From positions 2,294,001-2,358,000 of the forward strand of contig OZ244780.1 of the NCBI GenBank assembly GCA_965219565.1: DNA of 64,000 nucleotides, read 5' to 3'. Below are positions 41,644 through 49,794 of the stretch, in pieces. The translations under genes were made by a program, and so were the position numbers. Source of the DNA: DAOUJI01 sp965219565 (GTDB lineage Bacteria; Chloroflexota; Dehalococcoidia; Lucifugimonadales; JAGWBF01). The notes under the pieces were generated by a model. It was not told where the DNA came from and ran no database searches. It was given only the letters and a program-made list of their open reading frames with translations. Position 1 is the stretch's first letter. Every line of letters begins with the position of its first letter.

Positions 41644-44097
41644 TTACGCCAGCGGAAGAGGCTCCTCGACTCTGGCTTTCTTCTTCGTGAAGACCAGACT
41701 CGAATCTCCAGCGTCCACCAGAATATGGTCGCCCTCCACGAAGCCGCCGCTGAGTATCTCCCTGGACAACGGAGTTTCCAGGTGGCGTTGTATAGACCTC
41801 CGCAAAGGCCTGGCTCCAAAGGCAGGATCGAATCCCTCCCGGGACAGCCACTCCTTGGCGGCCTGGGTCAGTTCGAAACTGATTCCACGGTCCTTCAAAC
41901 GTTGGCTCACGTCTGCCGACATAAGGTCCACTATGCGCTCGATTTCCTCCTGAGTGAGGGGACGGAACACGATGATTTCGTCTATTCTGTTCAGGAATTC
42001 CGGCCTGAAGGCGTGCTTCAGAGCGTTCTGGACGGTTTCCTTCAAACGCTCGGCGTCGATCGCGTCCCTCCCGTCGGAGCGGAAGCCGAAGGGCCGGTTT
42101 TCTATCTGTCCCGTGCCCAGGTTGCTGGTCATGATTACAACCGTGTTCCTGAAGTCGACGGTACGCCCGTGGCCGTCGGTCAGACGTCCGTCCTCCAGAA
42201 TCTGGAGCATGATATTGAACACGTCGGGGTGCGCCTTTTCCACCTCATCGAACAGCAGCACCCTGAAGGGGTGCCTGCGCACGGCCTCAGTAAGCTGTCC
42301 TCCGTCGTCGAACCCTACGTAGCCGGGCGGCGCTCCAATGAGCCGGGAAACCGTGTGCTTCTCCATGTACTCAGACATATCAATGCGAATCATGTTGGCT
42401 TCGTCATCGAACAGAAACTCGGCCAAAGCTCTCGCCAGCTCAGTCTTTCCCACGCCAGTGGGCCCCAGGAATATGAAGCTGCCTATGGGGCGTTTGGGGT
42501 CGGCCAAGCCGGACCGGGCACGCCTGATGGCCTCGGATACGGCGGCCACTCCCTCGTGCTGGCCGATGACGCGCTCATGCAGCCGCTCTTCCATGTGGAG
42601 GAGCTTTTCAGCTTCGCCTTCCAGGAGCCTGGACACCGGCACACCAGTCCATTGGGAGATTAGCTCGGCGATGTCCTCCGCCTCCACGACCATGTCAGTG
42701 TCCGTTTCTTTGAGCCAGCTGTCCCTATCCGCCTCGAATTCCGGCTCTATGCGCAGGCGTTCGGTTTTCAGCTCGGCCGCCCTCTCATAGTCGGACCGCT
42801 GGGCCGCGGCCTCCTCCTCGTTGGACAACTCCTGGATCCTGCGCTCCCGCCCTTTCAGGTCCAGGGGCATGCTCTCGGCGTCAATGTGTATCTTGCTGGC
42901 CGCTTCGTCGATGAGGTCTACGGCCTTGTCGGGCAGGCGCCTGTCCGCCAGGTAACGCTGGCTTAGACCGGCCGCGGCGACAAGCGCAGAGTCATCGACC
43001 TTCACCTTGTGGTGGACCTCATACCGGGGCCGTAGGGCCTTCAGAATTTCCACCGTTTCATCGACGGTGGGTTCTTCCAGGTATATGGGTTGGAACCTCC
43101 GTTCCAGGGCAGCGTCTTTCTCGATGTGCTTGCGGTACTCCTCTGTGGTGGTGGCCCCGATGCACTGGAGCTCGCCCCTGGACAGAGCCGGTTTCAACAA
43201 GTTGCCGGCGTCGATGGAGCCCTCGGCGCTTCCCGCTCCGACAACCGTGTGGATTTCGTCTATAAACAGGACGACTTCCCCCTGGGAACCCTTCACCTCG
43301 TCCATGACCGCCTTCAGACGGTCCTCAAACTCGCCCCTGAACTTGCTTCCTGCGACCAGGGCGCCCATGTCCAGGGCCAGCACCCGCCTGTCCCTGAGCA
43401 CAGTGGGCACGTCGCCGGCCACGATGCGCTGAGCGAGCCCCTCGGCTATGGCCGTCTTGCCCACTCCGGCCTCGCCTATGATTACAGGGTTGTTCTTCTT
43501 CCGCCGGGTTAGGGTCTGCATGACCCTGCGGACCTCGGCATCCCGTCCCACCACGGGGTCCAGCCTGCCCTGACTGGCCAGGTCTGTCAGGTCTATGCTG
43601 TACTTTTCCAGTGCGCGGTATCTGCTCTCTGCTCTGGGATCGGTGACTCTGTGGGGTCCACGCACTTGTTTGAGGGCCTGGTACACCTTTTCCTTAGTCG
43701 CGCCATGCTTGTCCAGGACTCGAGCCGCTTCTCCCTCCCGCTCCATCGTGGCGGCTAGAAGCAGATGCTCGACTCCTATGAACTCGTCCTTCATCATGGC
43801 CGATTCGTTCTTGGCGTTCTCTAGGAGCCTGCTTGCCCTGGGCGTAGCGTAAATCTGAGGCGACTGGAGTGACACCTTGGGCGAGTTCTCCAACGCCCTG
43901 TCCAGATCGGCCTTGACCGCCTCGGCGGATATGCCGAGATGCCGCAGTATCTCCGCCGGAAGTCCGTTGTCCAGTTCGAGAAGGGCCAGCAGGACGTGCT
44001 CTACGTCCCATTGGCTGTGCTGGCGGCGGCGGACTATTTCCTGGGAGTCGGCCAGGACTTCCCGGGCTTGCTCCGTGTAGTCATCGGGTCTCATCAT
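41644..44097 (-). CDS. clpC: ATP-dependent Clp protease ATPase subunit (ClpC-like AAA+)
   Basis: This is an 817-residue Hsp100 unfoldase. It has a double Clp N-domain (residues 5-145), AAA domain 1 with Walker A GEAGVGKT (208-215) and Walker B FIDEIHT (278-283), a short middle domain (about 412-465) with a UVR-like DYERAAELK, and AAA domain 2 with Walker A GPTGVGKT (545-552). The short middle domain and the PFGF loop (669-672), which fits a ClpP-binding tripeptide, favour ClpC over ClpB. It lies 15 bases after hspR, so it is controlled with dnaJ by that repressor. Confidence 0.93.
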   Translation of the reverse strand: MMRPDDYTEQAREVLADSQEIVRRRQHSQWDVEHVLLALLELDNGLPAEILRHLGISAEAVKADLDRALENSPKVSLQSPQIYATPRASRLLENAKNESAMMKDEFIGVEHLLLAATMEREGEAARVLDKHGATKEKVYQALKQVRGPHRVTDPRAESRYRALEKYSIDLTDLASQGRLDPVVGRDAEVRRVMQTLTRRKKNNPVIIGEAGVGKTAIAEGLAQRIVAGDVPTVLRDRRVLALDMGALVAGSKFRGEFEDRLKAVMDEVKGSQGEVVLFIDEIHTVVGAGSAEGSIDAGNLLKPALSRGELQCIGATTTEEYRKHIEKDAALERRFQPIYLEEPTVDETVEILKALRPRYEVHHKVKVDDSALVAAAGLSQRYLADRRLPDKAVDLIDEAASKIHIDAESMPLDLKGRERRIQELSNEEEAAAQRSDYERAAELKTERLRIEPEFEADRDSWLKETDTDMVVEAEDIAELISQWTGVPVSRLLEGEAEKLLHMEERLHERVIGQHEGVAAVSEAIRRARSGLADPKRPIGSFIFLGPTGVGKTELARALAEFLFDDEANMIRIDMSEYMEKHTVSRLIGAPPGYVGFDDGGQLTEAVRRHPFRVLLFDEVEKAHPDVFNIMLQILEDGRLTDGHGRTVDFRNTVVIMTSNLGTGQIENRPFGFRSDGRDAIDAERLKETVQNALKHAFRPEFLNRIDEIIVFRPLTQEEIERIVDLMSADVSQRLKDRGISFELTQAAKEWLSREGFDPAFGARPLRRSIQRHLETPLSREILSGGFVEGDHILVDAGDSSLVFTKKKARVEEPLPLA

Positions 44098-44112
44098 CGC
44101 TGTGAACGTCTC

Positions 44113-44448
44113 CTATTGGCGTGGTTGTCTGTTGTTTCTGGCGCCGCGGAGCTGGGAGACCTCCGCAGAAAGCCGCCCAAGTTCCGACTCCATCTGGAGC
44201 ATTCTGTCCATGAGTCTCAGCACTACCTCCACACCTGCCAAGTTTATTCCCATATCGTCGGTGAGGGACTTAATGCGCCGCAGCTTATCAATGTCGTTGT
44301 TGGAGTAGAGCCTCTGCTTGCCCTCGGAGCGGGAGGGTTCGATGAGGCCGACTCGTTCGTAGTAGCGCAACGTTTGGGCGTGCAATCCGACAAGCCGGGC
44401 CGCGATACTGATAACGTAGCAGGGTTCACTTTCAAAACGCTGTGTCAT
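44113..44448 (-). CDS. hspR: MerR-family heat-shock transcriptional repressor HspR
   Basis: This 111-residue protein has an N-terminal MerR winged helix-turn-helix: YVISIAARLVGLHAQTLRYY followed by GLIEPSRSEGKQRLYSNNDI, the HspR pattern. The C-terminal part (about residues 75-102) is a short coiled coil for dimerisation. HspR represses chaperone operons with DnaK as co-repressor. Here it is two bases after dnaJ/cbpA and ahead of clpC, so it probably represses its own transcript and the divergent hsp20, through sites near 45458-45479. Confidence 0.93.
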   Translation of the reverse strand: MTQRFESEPCYVISIAARLVGLHAQTLRYYERVGLIEPSRSEGKQRLYSNNDIDKLRRIKSLTDDMGINLAGVEVVLRLMDRMLQMESELGRLSAEVSQLRGARNNRQPRQ

Positions 44449-44450
44449 GG

Positions 44451-45347
44451 TTAAACTGTCTGCCTCCTGGAGTCCAGGGACTCCTTGATTTCCTCGAACA
44501 GCCGCCGTTCCTCGTCGGTAAGGCCCTTGGGGAGCGCAACCTTCACGGTTACGTGCAAGTCTCCCCTGGAATCGGGCCGGTTGAGCCTGGGCATCCCTTG
44601 ACCGGCAAGCCGGAAGGTCTGGCCGTTCTGGGTCTCGGGCGGAATTGTCAGGGCAACTCGCTTGGTCAGGGTCGGCACGGCCGCTTCTCCTCCCAGCACT
44701 GCGTCCAACGCCGGGACTTCCACTTCGGTGTAGAGGTCGGCGCCCGAACGCCTGAACTTCGAATGTTCCCGCAACCGGATGTTGAAGCGGACCTCAGTCT
44801 CCTTTCCATCACCGACCGGGACACGCACCGTGGAGCCGTCGTCAACTCCAGGGGGAATCTTCACTTCTATTCGCTTGGAACCCTCCCCGGACAGGATGGG
44901 CACGTCCACAATCCGAGTCGTCCCCCTGAACGCCTCTTCCAGCGTGACGTCTACATCGTACCGGAGGCGCTGCGGTCCGGGCCTCCCGCGACGGAAGCCG
45001 GAGAATATATCGTCGAACGCTCCGCTAGAAAACCCACCCGCCTGGCCGTCGTAGTCCGGGTTCCCGGGGAACCAGTACGCAAAGTCGCGTCCCCGCTGAG
45101 AAGCATGGGCTTTGTCCAACTCGTCGGCGCGCTTCCAGTCGTCCCCATACTTGTCGTATTTAACGCGCTTCTCGGGATCCGACAGGACCTCATAGGCTTC
45201 GTTGATTCGCTTGAACTCGGCCTCGGCATCACTGTCTCCGGGGTTTACGTCAGGATGCCATTGCCTGGCAAGCTTGCGGTAGGCCTGGCGTATGCCCTTT
45301 TCGTCGGCGTCTCGGGAGACGCCCAGAGTGTCATAATAGGTTGCCAT
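44451..45347 (-). CDS. cbpA: DnaJ-class co-chaperone (CbpA-type)
   Basis: This 298-residue J-protein has a J domain (residues 1-70) with YYDTLGVSRDADEKGIRQAY, the HPD motif in RQWHPDVNPGD and a GF-rich linker with GGFSSGAFDDIF. The two C-terminal substrate-binding domains (DVDVTLEEAFRGTT, GADLYTEVEVPALDAVLGGE) follow without a zinc-finger domain, which makes it a type II DnaJ such as CbpA. The ATG at 45347 starts MATYYDTLG. It leads the operon cbpA-hspR-clpC. Confidence 0.93.
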   Translation of the reverse strand: MATYYDTLGVSRDADEKGIRQAYRKLARQWHPDVNPGDSDAEAEFKRINEAYEVLSDPEKRVKYDKYGDDWKRADELDKAHASQRGRDFAYWFPGNPDYDGQAGGFSSGAFDDIFSGFRRGRPGPQRLRYDVDVTLEEAFRGTTRIVDVPILSGEGSKRIEVKIPPGVDDGSTVRVPVGDGKETEVRFNIRLREHSKFRRSGADLYTEVEVPALDAVLGGEAAVPTLTKRVALTIPPETQNGQTFRLAGQGMPRLNRPDSRGDLHVTVKVALPKGLTDEERRLFEEIKESLDSRRQTV

Positions 45348-45380
45348 TGCAGCGGTTTCCGTCAAATATCCTCTATACGA

Positions 45381-45409
45381 AGTATAGCAATGCTGCTATC
45401 CACAGTCAA
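45381..45409 (-). promoter_or_regulatory. Sigma70-type promoter of cbpA-hspR-clpC
   Basis: On the minus strand TTGACT (45404-45409), 17 bases and TATACT (45381-45386) give a near-consensus promoter about 34 bases before the cbpA start. Nearby short palindromes (CTATAC-GAA-GTATAG at 45373-45387 and TAGCA-ATGC-TGCTA) overlap the -10 box. Confidence 0.8.
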
Positions 45410-45457
45410 CGATATGCACGAGCCAGTATAATTATAGTTAATCTTTTACAGCATGAT

Positions 45458-45479
45458 AGTTGACAGCTACCGCTCAACT
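45458..45479. promoter_or_regulatory. Inverted repeat, candidate HspR operator
   Basis: AGTTGA (45458-45463) and TCAACT (45474-45479) form a perfect 6-bp inverted repeat with a 10-base spacer. It resembles the HAIR element (CTTGAGT-N7-ACTCAAG) recognised by actinobacterial HspR, with spacing one base shorter. It overlaps the -35 box of hsp20. Confidence 0.55.
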
Positions 45480-45488
45480 TAGTATACT
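45460..45488 (+). promoter_or_regulatory. Sigma70-type promoter of hsp20
   Basis: TTGACA (45460-45465), a 17-base spacer and TATACT (45483-45488) form an almost perfect promoter about 88 bases before the hsp20 start. The candidate operator covers its -35 box and spacer. Confidence 0.85.
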
Positions 45489-45576
45489 CCTACTTGTGAG
45501 GTGGGAAGAAAGGACATTAGTCCCGCCCGCCTGAACGAATCAGGGCACAGGCCCTGCTTAGGAAGGAGGAAAGGCA

Positions 45577-46071
45577 ATGCCAATAGTACACTACAGACCC
45601 TTTGTAATGTCTCGACGGTTTCCCAGGGGAATCGACCGGTTTCGAAGAGAGATGTTCGGACCGCGCCACTGGGCCAGGCAGTTCTGGACTGCAACCCCGC
45701 CCATGGAGCTGGACGTCTACGAGGACAGGGAAGACTTCAAGGTGAAAGCGTCGGTACCGGGCGTCAAGCCGGAGGACCTGGATGTCACCATAAAGGACAA
45801 CACCCTGACCATCAAGGCCGAGCGCAGATCGGAAGGGGAGGGCAAGGACGAGAACTACCTCCACCGAGAGCGGAGCTTCGGCGCATACAAGCGGGCCGTG
45901 CGTCTTCCTGAGTCGCTCAACCTAGGCGAAGCCTCAGCCGACTACAGCAATGGCGTCTTGACCGTGACGTTTCCCAAGTTCCAGGAGCCACAGCCCGACG
46001 TCATCAAGTTGGAGGTCAAGCCCCCCGCCGGGAACGGCGCGGAGACTCCAGACGAGACCAACGGCAGCTAA
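45577..46071 (+). CDS. Hsp20/alpha-crystallin family small heat-shock protein
   Basis: This 164-residue chaperone has a basic N-terminal arm (PRGIDRFRREMFGP), an alpha-crystallin domain from about residue 45 (MELDVYEDREDFKVKASVPG, VKPEDLDVTIKDNTLTIKAE, YSNGVLTVTFPKF) and an acidic tail. It prevents aggregation of unfolded proteins. A strong AAGGAGGAAAGG ribosome-binding site lies before the ATG. It is read away from the cbpA-hspR-clpC operon. Confidence 0.94.
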   Translation: MPIVHYRPFVMSRRFPRGIDRFRREMFGPRHWARQFWTATPPMELDVYEDREDFKVKASVPGVKPEDLDVTIKDNTLTIKAERRSEGEGKDENYLHRERSFGAYKRAVRLPESLNLGEASADYSNGVLTVTFPKFQEPQPDVIKLEVKPPAGNGAETPDETNGS

Positions 46072-46125
46072 GCTCAGCGGGCGGTGACGCCGTCAAGCCG
46101 GAACCGTCACGTCAGCGGCGAATTA

Positions 46126-46158
46126 GGGGCCTCGACAGTTGCCGAGGCCCCGCTTTTT
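46126..46158 (+). terminator. Rho-independent terminator after hsp20
   Basis: GGGGCCTCG and CGAGGCCCC form a 9-bp perfect stem with an 8-base loop, followed by GCTTTTT, about 55 bases after the hsp20 stop. Confidence 0.9.
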
Positions 46159-46290
46159 GCCCTAGCCGGTCACGATATCCTTCATCATACAGGCGTGTTC
46201 TCCTTGACAACGTAGGGGGCCTCTGATAGCATCCCAACGTTATTGACCCGTATGTTGCAGTCCCAATTTTTGGTATAGGTCCTTTCTAAA

Positions 46291-47553
46291 TTGGCTTTCG
46301 TCACCGCTCTCCGTTGCAAGGAATGCGGCAGAGAGAACCCAGTAGAACCCACCCACGTCTGTGAATTCTGCTTCGGACCTCTTGGCCCGGTCTACGACTA
46401 CGACTCTATCGCCAGGGTCATCAGCAGGGAGCGAATAGAAAAGGGTCCCCTGAGTCTCTGGCGCTACCAGGACCTCCTTCCCGTCGACGGCCCACAGAGC
46501 AACGAACTTGCCGTTGACCTCAACGCCGGGTTCACTCCGCTTATCAAGGCCAAGAACCTGGGCGAGCTGCTGGGCCTGGACAACCTCTACATCAAGAACG
46601 ACACCGTCAACCCGTCCTTCTCCTTCAAAGACCGGGTTGTCACCGTGGCGGCCACCAAGGCTAAGGAGTTCGGGTTCGAGACCCTGGCGTGCGCCTCCAC
46701 CGGCAACCTGGCATGCGCGGTGGCCGCCCACGCCGCCAGGGGAGGGATGAAGTCCGTCGTATTCATCCCGGCGGACCTGGAATACGGCAAGATAATCGGA
46801 GCGGCCATCTACGGACCTATAGTCGTGGCGGTCGACGGCAACTACGACGACGTCAACAGGCTGTGCAGCGAGGCCGCCGACACCTATCCCTGGGCCTTTG
46901 TGAACATCAACATGCGCCCCTACTACGCAGAAGGAAGCAAGACCCTGGCCTATGAAGTGGTCGAGCAGTTGGGGTGGAGGACTCCCCAGCACGTCGTCGT
47001 TCCATCGGCTTCCGGCTCCTTGTTCACCAAGATATGGCTGGGCTTTAACGAGATGGCGGACCTGGGGCTTGTCGAGATGCCGTCTCCTCCCAACATGCAC
47101 CTCACCCAGGCTTTCGGCTGCTCGCCCATAGTTGAGGCGTACAACAGCGAGGCGGAGATCGTCAGGCCGGTGCGGCCCAACACCGTCGCCAAGTCGTTGG
47201 CCATCGGCAACCCAGCCGACGGAATATACGCCCTCCGCATCCTGCGCCAGAACGGCGGCACGGCTTATCCCGTGCCCGAGGAGGACGTGGCCGCCGGAAT
47301 GAAGCTGCTGGCCGAAACGGAAGGGGTCTTCACAGAGACCGCCGGCGGGGTTGTAATATCAGCCCTGAAACACATGGCCCAGACCGGCGCCATCAAGAGG
47401 GACGAGCTTACCGTGGCCTACGTGACGGGCAACGGCCTCAAGACCCAGGAGGCCGTAGACCACGTGGTCCATCCCATGCAGGTGAAACCCACGATGGGCT
47501 CCTTCGAAGACGCCTACAACGCCCTTCAAGGACCGGTCGGAGCGGTCCAATAA
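46291..47553 (+). CDS. thrC: Threonine synthase
   Basis: This 420-residue PLP enzyme has an N-terminal zinc ribbon (LRCKECGRE and CEFCFGPLG), the PLP lysine in NPSFSFKDRVV, the glycine-rich CASTGNLACA and the C-terminal VTGNGLKTQEA. It converts O-phosphohomoserine to threonine. It is followed 43 bases later by a MoaD/ThiS-like sulfur carrier gene, which is an unusual partner. The start is TTG at 46291 and no strong ribosome-binding site is visible. Confidence 0.92.
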   Translation: MAFVTALRCKECGRENPVEPTHVCEFCFGPLGPVYDYDSIARVISRERIEKGPLSLWRYQDLLPVDGPQSNELAVDLNAGFTPLIKAKNLGELLGLDNLYIKNDTVNPSFSFKDRVVTVAATKAKEFGFETLACASTGNLACAVAAHAARGGMKSVVFIPADLEYGKIIGAAIYGPIVVAVDGNYDDVNRLCSEAADTYPWAFVNINMRPYYAEGSKTLAYEVVEQLGWRTPQHVVVPSASGSLFTKIWLGFNEMADLGLVEMPSPPNMHLTQAFGCSPIVEAYNSEAEIVRPVRPNTVAKSLAIGNPADGIYALRILRQNGGTAYPVPEEDVAAGMKLLAETEGVFTETAGGVVISALKHMAQTGAIKRDELTVAYVTGNGLKTQEAVDHVVHPMQVKPTMGSFEDAYNALQGPVGAVQ

Positions 47554-47596
47554 GACATCGAGAAAGCGTCTAAACCATTCAGCAGAGGCGAAGCAC

Positions 47597-47875
47597 ATGA
47601 GCGGCATTCTGGTCAGGATTCCCACACCCCTCCGGAAAATCACCGACGGTCTGGACAAGGTCGAAGTCAGCGTCCCAAACTTGGGCCAGCTTATTGACGA
47701 CCTGGACGGCAAGTTCCCAGGCTTCCGAGAGCGGCTGGTCGATGAGAACGGGGAACTGCGTTACTTCGTGAACATCTACCTTAACGGTGAGGACGTACGC
47801 TTTCTCCAAGGGCTGGAAACCACCACCGGAGACGGCGACGAGGTCAGCATCGTCCCCGCCGTGGCCGGAGGCTAG
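47597..47875 (+). CDS. MoaD/ThiS-family sulfur-carrier-like protein
   Basis: This 92-residue protein has the ubiquitin-like fold pattern: ILVRIPTPLRK, FRERLVDENGELRYFVNIYL (with the NGEDVR loop), and GDEVSIVPAVAGG. The C-terminal Gly-Gly is the site adenylated and thiocarboxylated in sulfur carriers such as MoaD, ThiS and CysO. No activating MoeB/ThiF gene is in the window. Its neighbour is threonine synthase, which shares a fold type with cysteine and homocysteine synthases, so a role in sulfur amino acid synthesis is possible but not shown. Confidence 0.87.
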   Translation: MSGILVRIPTPLRKITDGLDKVEVSVPNLGQLIDDLDGKFPGFRERLVDENGELRYFVNIYLNGEDVRFLQGLETTTGDGDEVSIVPAVAGG

Positions 47876-48052
47876 CCGCTTTCCACTGGTGGGCCTAGCC
47901 TCGTTATGTAACTTACGGGCCGTCTCCCCTCCCTACGGAAATTCCCGTCGTGCACGGCCAAGCCGCACCAAGCCATAGCTTCTCTGTATCCTCTCCTCCA
48001 TTCGCCCCGAAACCTCCTGCTGACGGCATCCGGTTTCCCAACGAGTGAGCCC

Positions 48053-48247
48053 ATGCTAATATTGACGCGGCTCAATTCCATGTTCGATGATCCCATAAGG
48101 GCGTTCCTTAAGGAGCTCAGCGCTGGCAGTCCTGTCGTCTGGGCCGTTTTCGTGGTTGGGACCGTTGGAATCTTGACCTTTGCTCTCCACCACCTACTCG
48201 AAGGGCTGCTCCACTTGACCAAGCGGCTGAGGCGCATCCAGAAGTGA
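48053..48247 (+). CDS. Possible small membrane protein
   Basis: This 64-residue frame has one hydrophobic helix (about residues 28-47, VVWAVFVVGTVGILTFALHH) between a short N-terminal part and a basic C-terminal end (LTKRLRRIQK). The ribosome-binding site is weak. The remaining parts of the 47876-48341 gap show no other gene; the surrounding sequence is GC-rich with no clear promoter. Confidence 0.4.
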   Translation: MLILTRLNSMFDDPIRAFLKELSAGSPVVWAVFVVGTVGILTFALHHLLEGLLHLTKRLRRIQK

Positions 48248-48341
48248 TCGGCGCCGGCTCAGCCCATCTCCTTGGCCCCAGACACGTCAGGCCCCAAAAG
48301 GCGTCCACCTCATCTCAGGCCTCCTTTGAGGAACCTGCCCT

Positions 48342-49439
48342 ATGATTTTCCCCAATGCCGGAGTCCAAGTAGAGCCGTCCTTGCTGATCCTTCTCGGGCT
48401 CATGACGGGAGTGTTGGGAGGGTTCTTTGGAGTGGGAGGCGGTTTTCTAATCACCGGCGGCCTGCTGGTGTTGGGAGTGCCGCCGGTGTACGCCGTCGGC
48501 ACGGGACTGACCCTCGTCATGGGGTCAAGCCTTCTCAACGCCCTGAAGTACGGCGGCGCAGGAAACGTGGACTTCAAACTGGCCTTGCTAATGGCTATCG
48601 GGGCCGCACCGGCTCTTTATCTTGCCCAGCGGTTAAACGTCAGTCTGGAAGCTTGGGGTGTGGAAGGGCCGGTTATACGGTACATCTACACCGTTTTCAT
48701 GGCGTCGGTGGGGGCTTTCATCATATACGACTACTACAAAATGAGACGCGTAGGGCTTTTGGGCGAGGTAACCACGACGCGCCAACTATCCGAGAAGGTG
48801 CGTTCGCTGAGAATTCCCCCCCACTCCATCCGCCTTCCGTTGAACAAATCTATCAGCTTTTACGTGTCGCTGCCCGCCTCGGGAATCAGCGGCATCTCCG
48901 TCTGGATTCCATTGGCGGCGGGATTCACCGTCAGCTTCTTCGCGGGGTTGCTGGGAGCGGGCGGCGGGTTCATCATCATACCCTTCCTGGTGTTCGTTCT
49001 AGGGATCCCCGCCAGGGTGACGGCAGGTACGAGTCTGCTGCAAATCATGATCACCTCGGCGGTGGGCTCATTCATCTATGCGCTGTCCGACAGGGTGGAC
49101 TTGCTCATGACGGTGATAATGCTGGCCGCCGCATCCATCGGTTCGGTGTTGGGCGTCGCCACGGCCCACCACGTTGACGGAGCGAGGATACGATTTCTTT
49201 TCGGCGTCACCATCCTCATGACAAGCCTGTCGGTGGCGTTGAGGCAACTGTCCGATTCGCCCGGCCCGGGAGCATTGTCCTACGCAGCCGCCGCTGTGCT
49301 GTTAGGGTTTTCAGGACTGATGTGTCTTATAATCGCTTTGGAGTTCATCGGAGGCATGTTCGCGTCCGAATCTCACCACGGGTCCTCGCATCGAGAAATG
49401 CATCATCCGGCGCAGGACGACGTGGAAAAGGAGTCTTAG
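48342..49439 (+). CDS. Sulfite exporter TauE/SafE family protein
   Basis: This 365-residue membrane protein has about eight hydrophobic helices in two similar halves. The motifs GVLGGFFGVGGGFLITGGLL and AGLLGAGGGFIIIPFLVF are the inverted repeats of the family. The C-terminal tail carries several histidines (ESHHGSSHREMHHP). Members move sulfite, sulfonates or other organic anions. GAGGAA precedes the ATG. A GYD-domain gene follows one base later. Confidence 0.9.
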   Translation: MIFPNAGVQVEPSLLILLGLMTGVLGGFFGVGGGFLITGGLLVLGVPPVYAVGTGLTLVMGSSLLNALKYGGAGNVDFKLALLMAIGAAPALYLAQRLNVSLEAWGVEGPVIRYIYTVFMASVGAFIIYDYYKMRRVGLLGEVTTTRQLSEKVRSLRIPPHSIRLPLNKSISFYVSLPASGISGISVWIPLAAGFTVSFFAGLLGAGGGFIIIPFLVFVLGIPARVTAGTSLLQIMITSAVGSFIYALSDRVDLLMTVIMLAAASIGSVLGVATAHHVDGARIRFLFGVTILMTSLSVALRQLSDSPGPGALSYAAAAVLLGFSGLMCLIIALEFIGGMFASESHHGSSHREMHHPAQDDVEKES

Positions 49440-49440
49440 A

Positions 49441-49794
49441 ATGCCCAGCTATGTCTTGTTGCTGAACTACACCGACAAAGGAATACAAAACGCCAAGTAC
49501 ATGCCCCAACACATAAGCGCATTCAGACAAGTGATAGAGGCCGCGGGCGGAAAGATGCCCCAGGCCCTTCTGACTATGGGAGCATTCGACATGGTTGCGC
49601 TCATAGAGGCGCCCAGCGATGAAGCCTGCCTGTCCATCGTCCTGACCCTGGCCAGTGTAGGCAACGTCAGGAGCACTACTCTTAGAGCGTTCCCCGAAAA
49701 CGACATCCCGGAGGCTGTGCGGGGCATACCCTCTCTGGAGGATGACTTCAGCCGGATACTGGACTACATCAACCCCGGGGGACAGACTACGTAG
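49441..49794 (+). CDS. GYD domain-containing protein
   Basis: This is a 117-residue GYD-family protein (an alpha-beta fold with ferredoxin-like look). It shows SYVLLLNYTDKGIQNAKYMP, a helix AFRQVIEAAGGKMPQALLTM and the GAFDMVALIEAPSDEACLSI region that corresponds to the GYD motif. Its ATG is one base from the permease stop, so it is coupled to it. The last eight bases overlap the convergent aroB gene. Function is unknown. Confidence 0.83.
   Translation: MPSYVLLLNYTDKGIQNAKYMPQHISAFRQVIEAAGGKMPQALLTMGAFDMVALIEAPSDEACLSIVLTLASVGNVRSTTLRAFPENDIPEAVRGIPSLEDDFSRILDYINPGGQTT

Noticed and set aside
41644..44097. Calling the Hsp100 protein ClpB
   Set aside because: The middle domain is about 55 residues, too short for ClpB, and a PFGF loop suitable for ClpP binding is present.
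46240..47100. Minus-strand frame of 286 codons opposite threonine synthase
   Set aside because: It has no motif or ribosome-binding site and is opposed to a complete threonine synthase.
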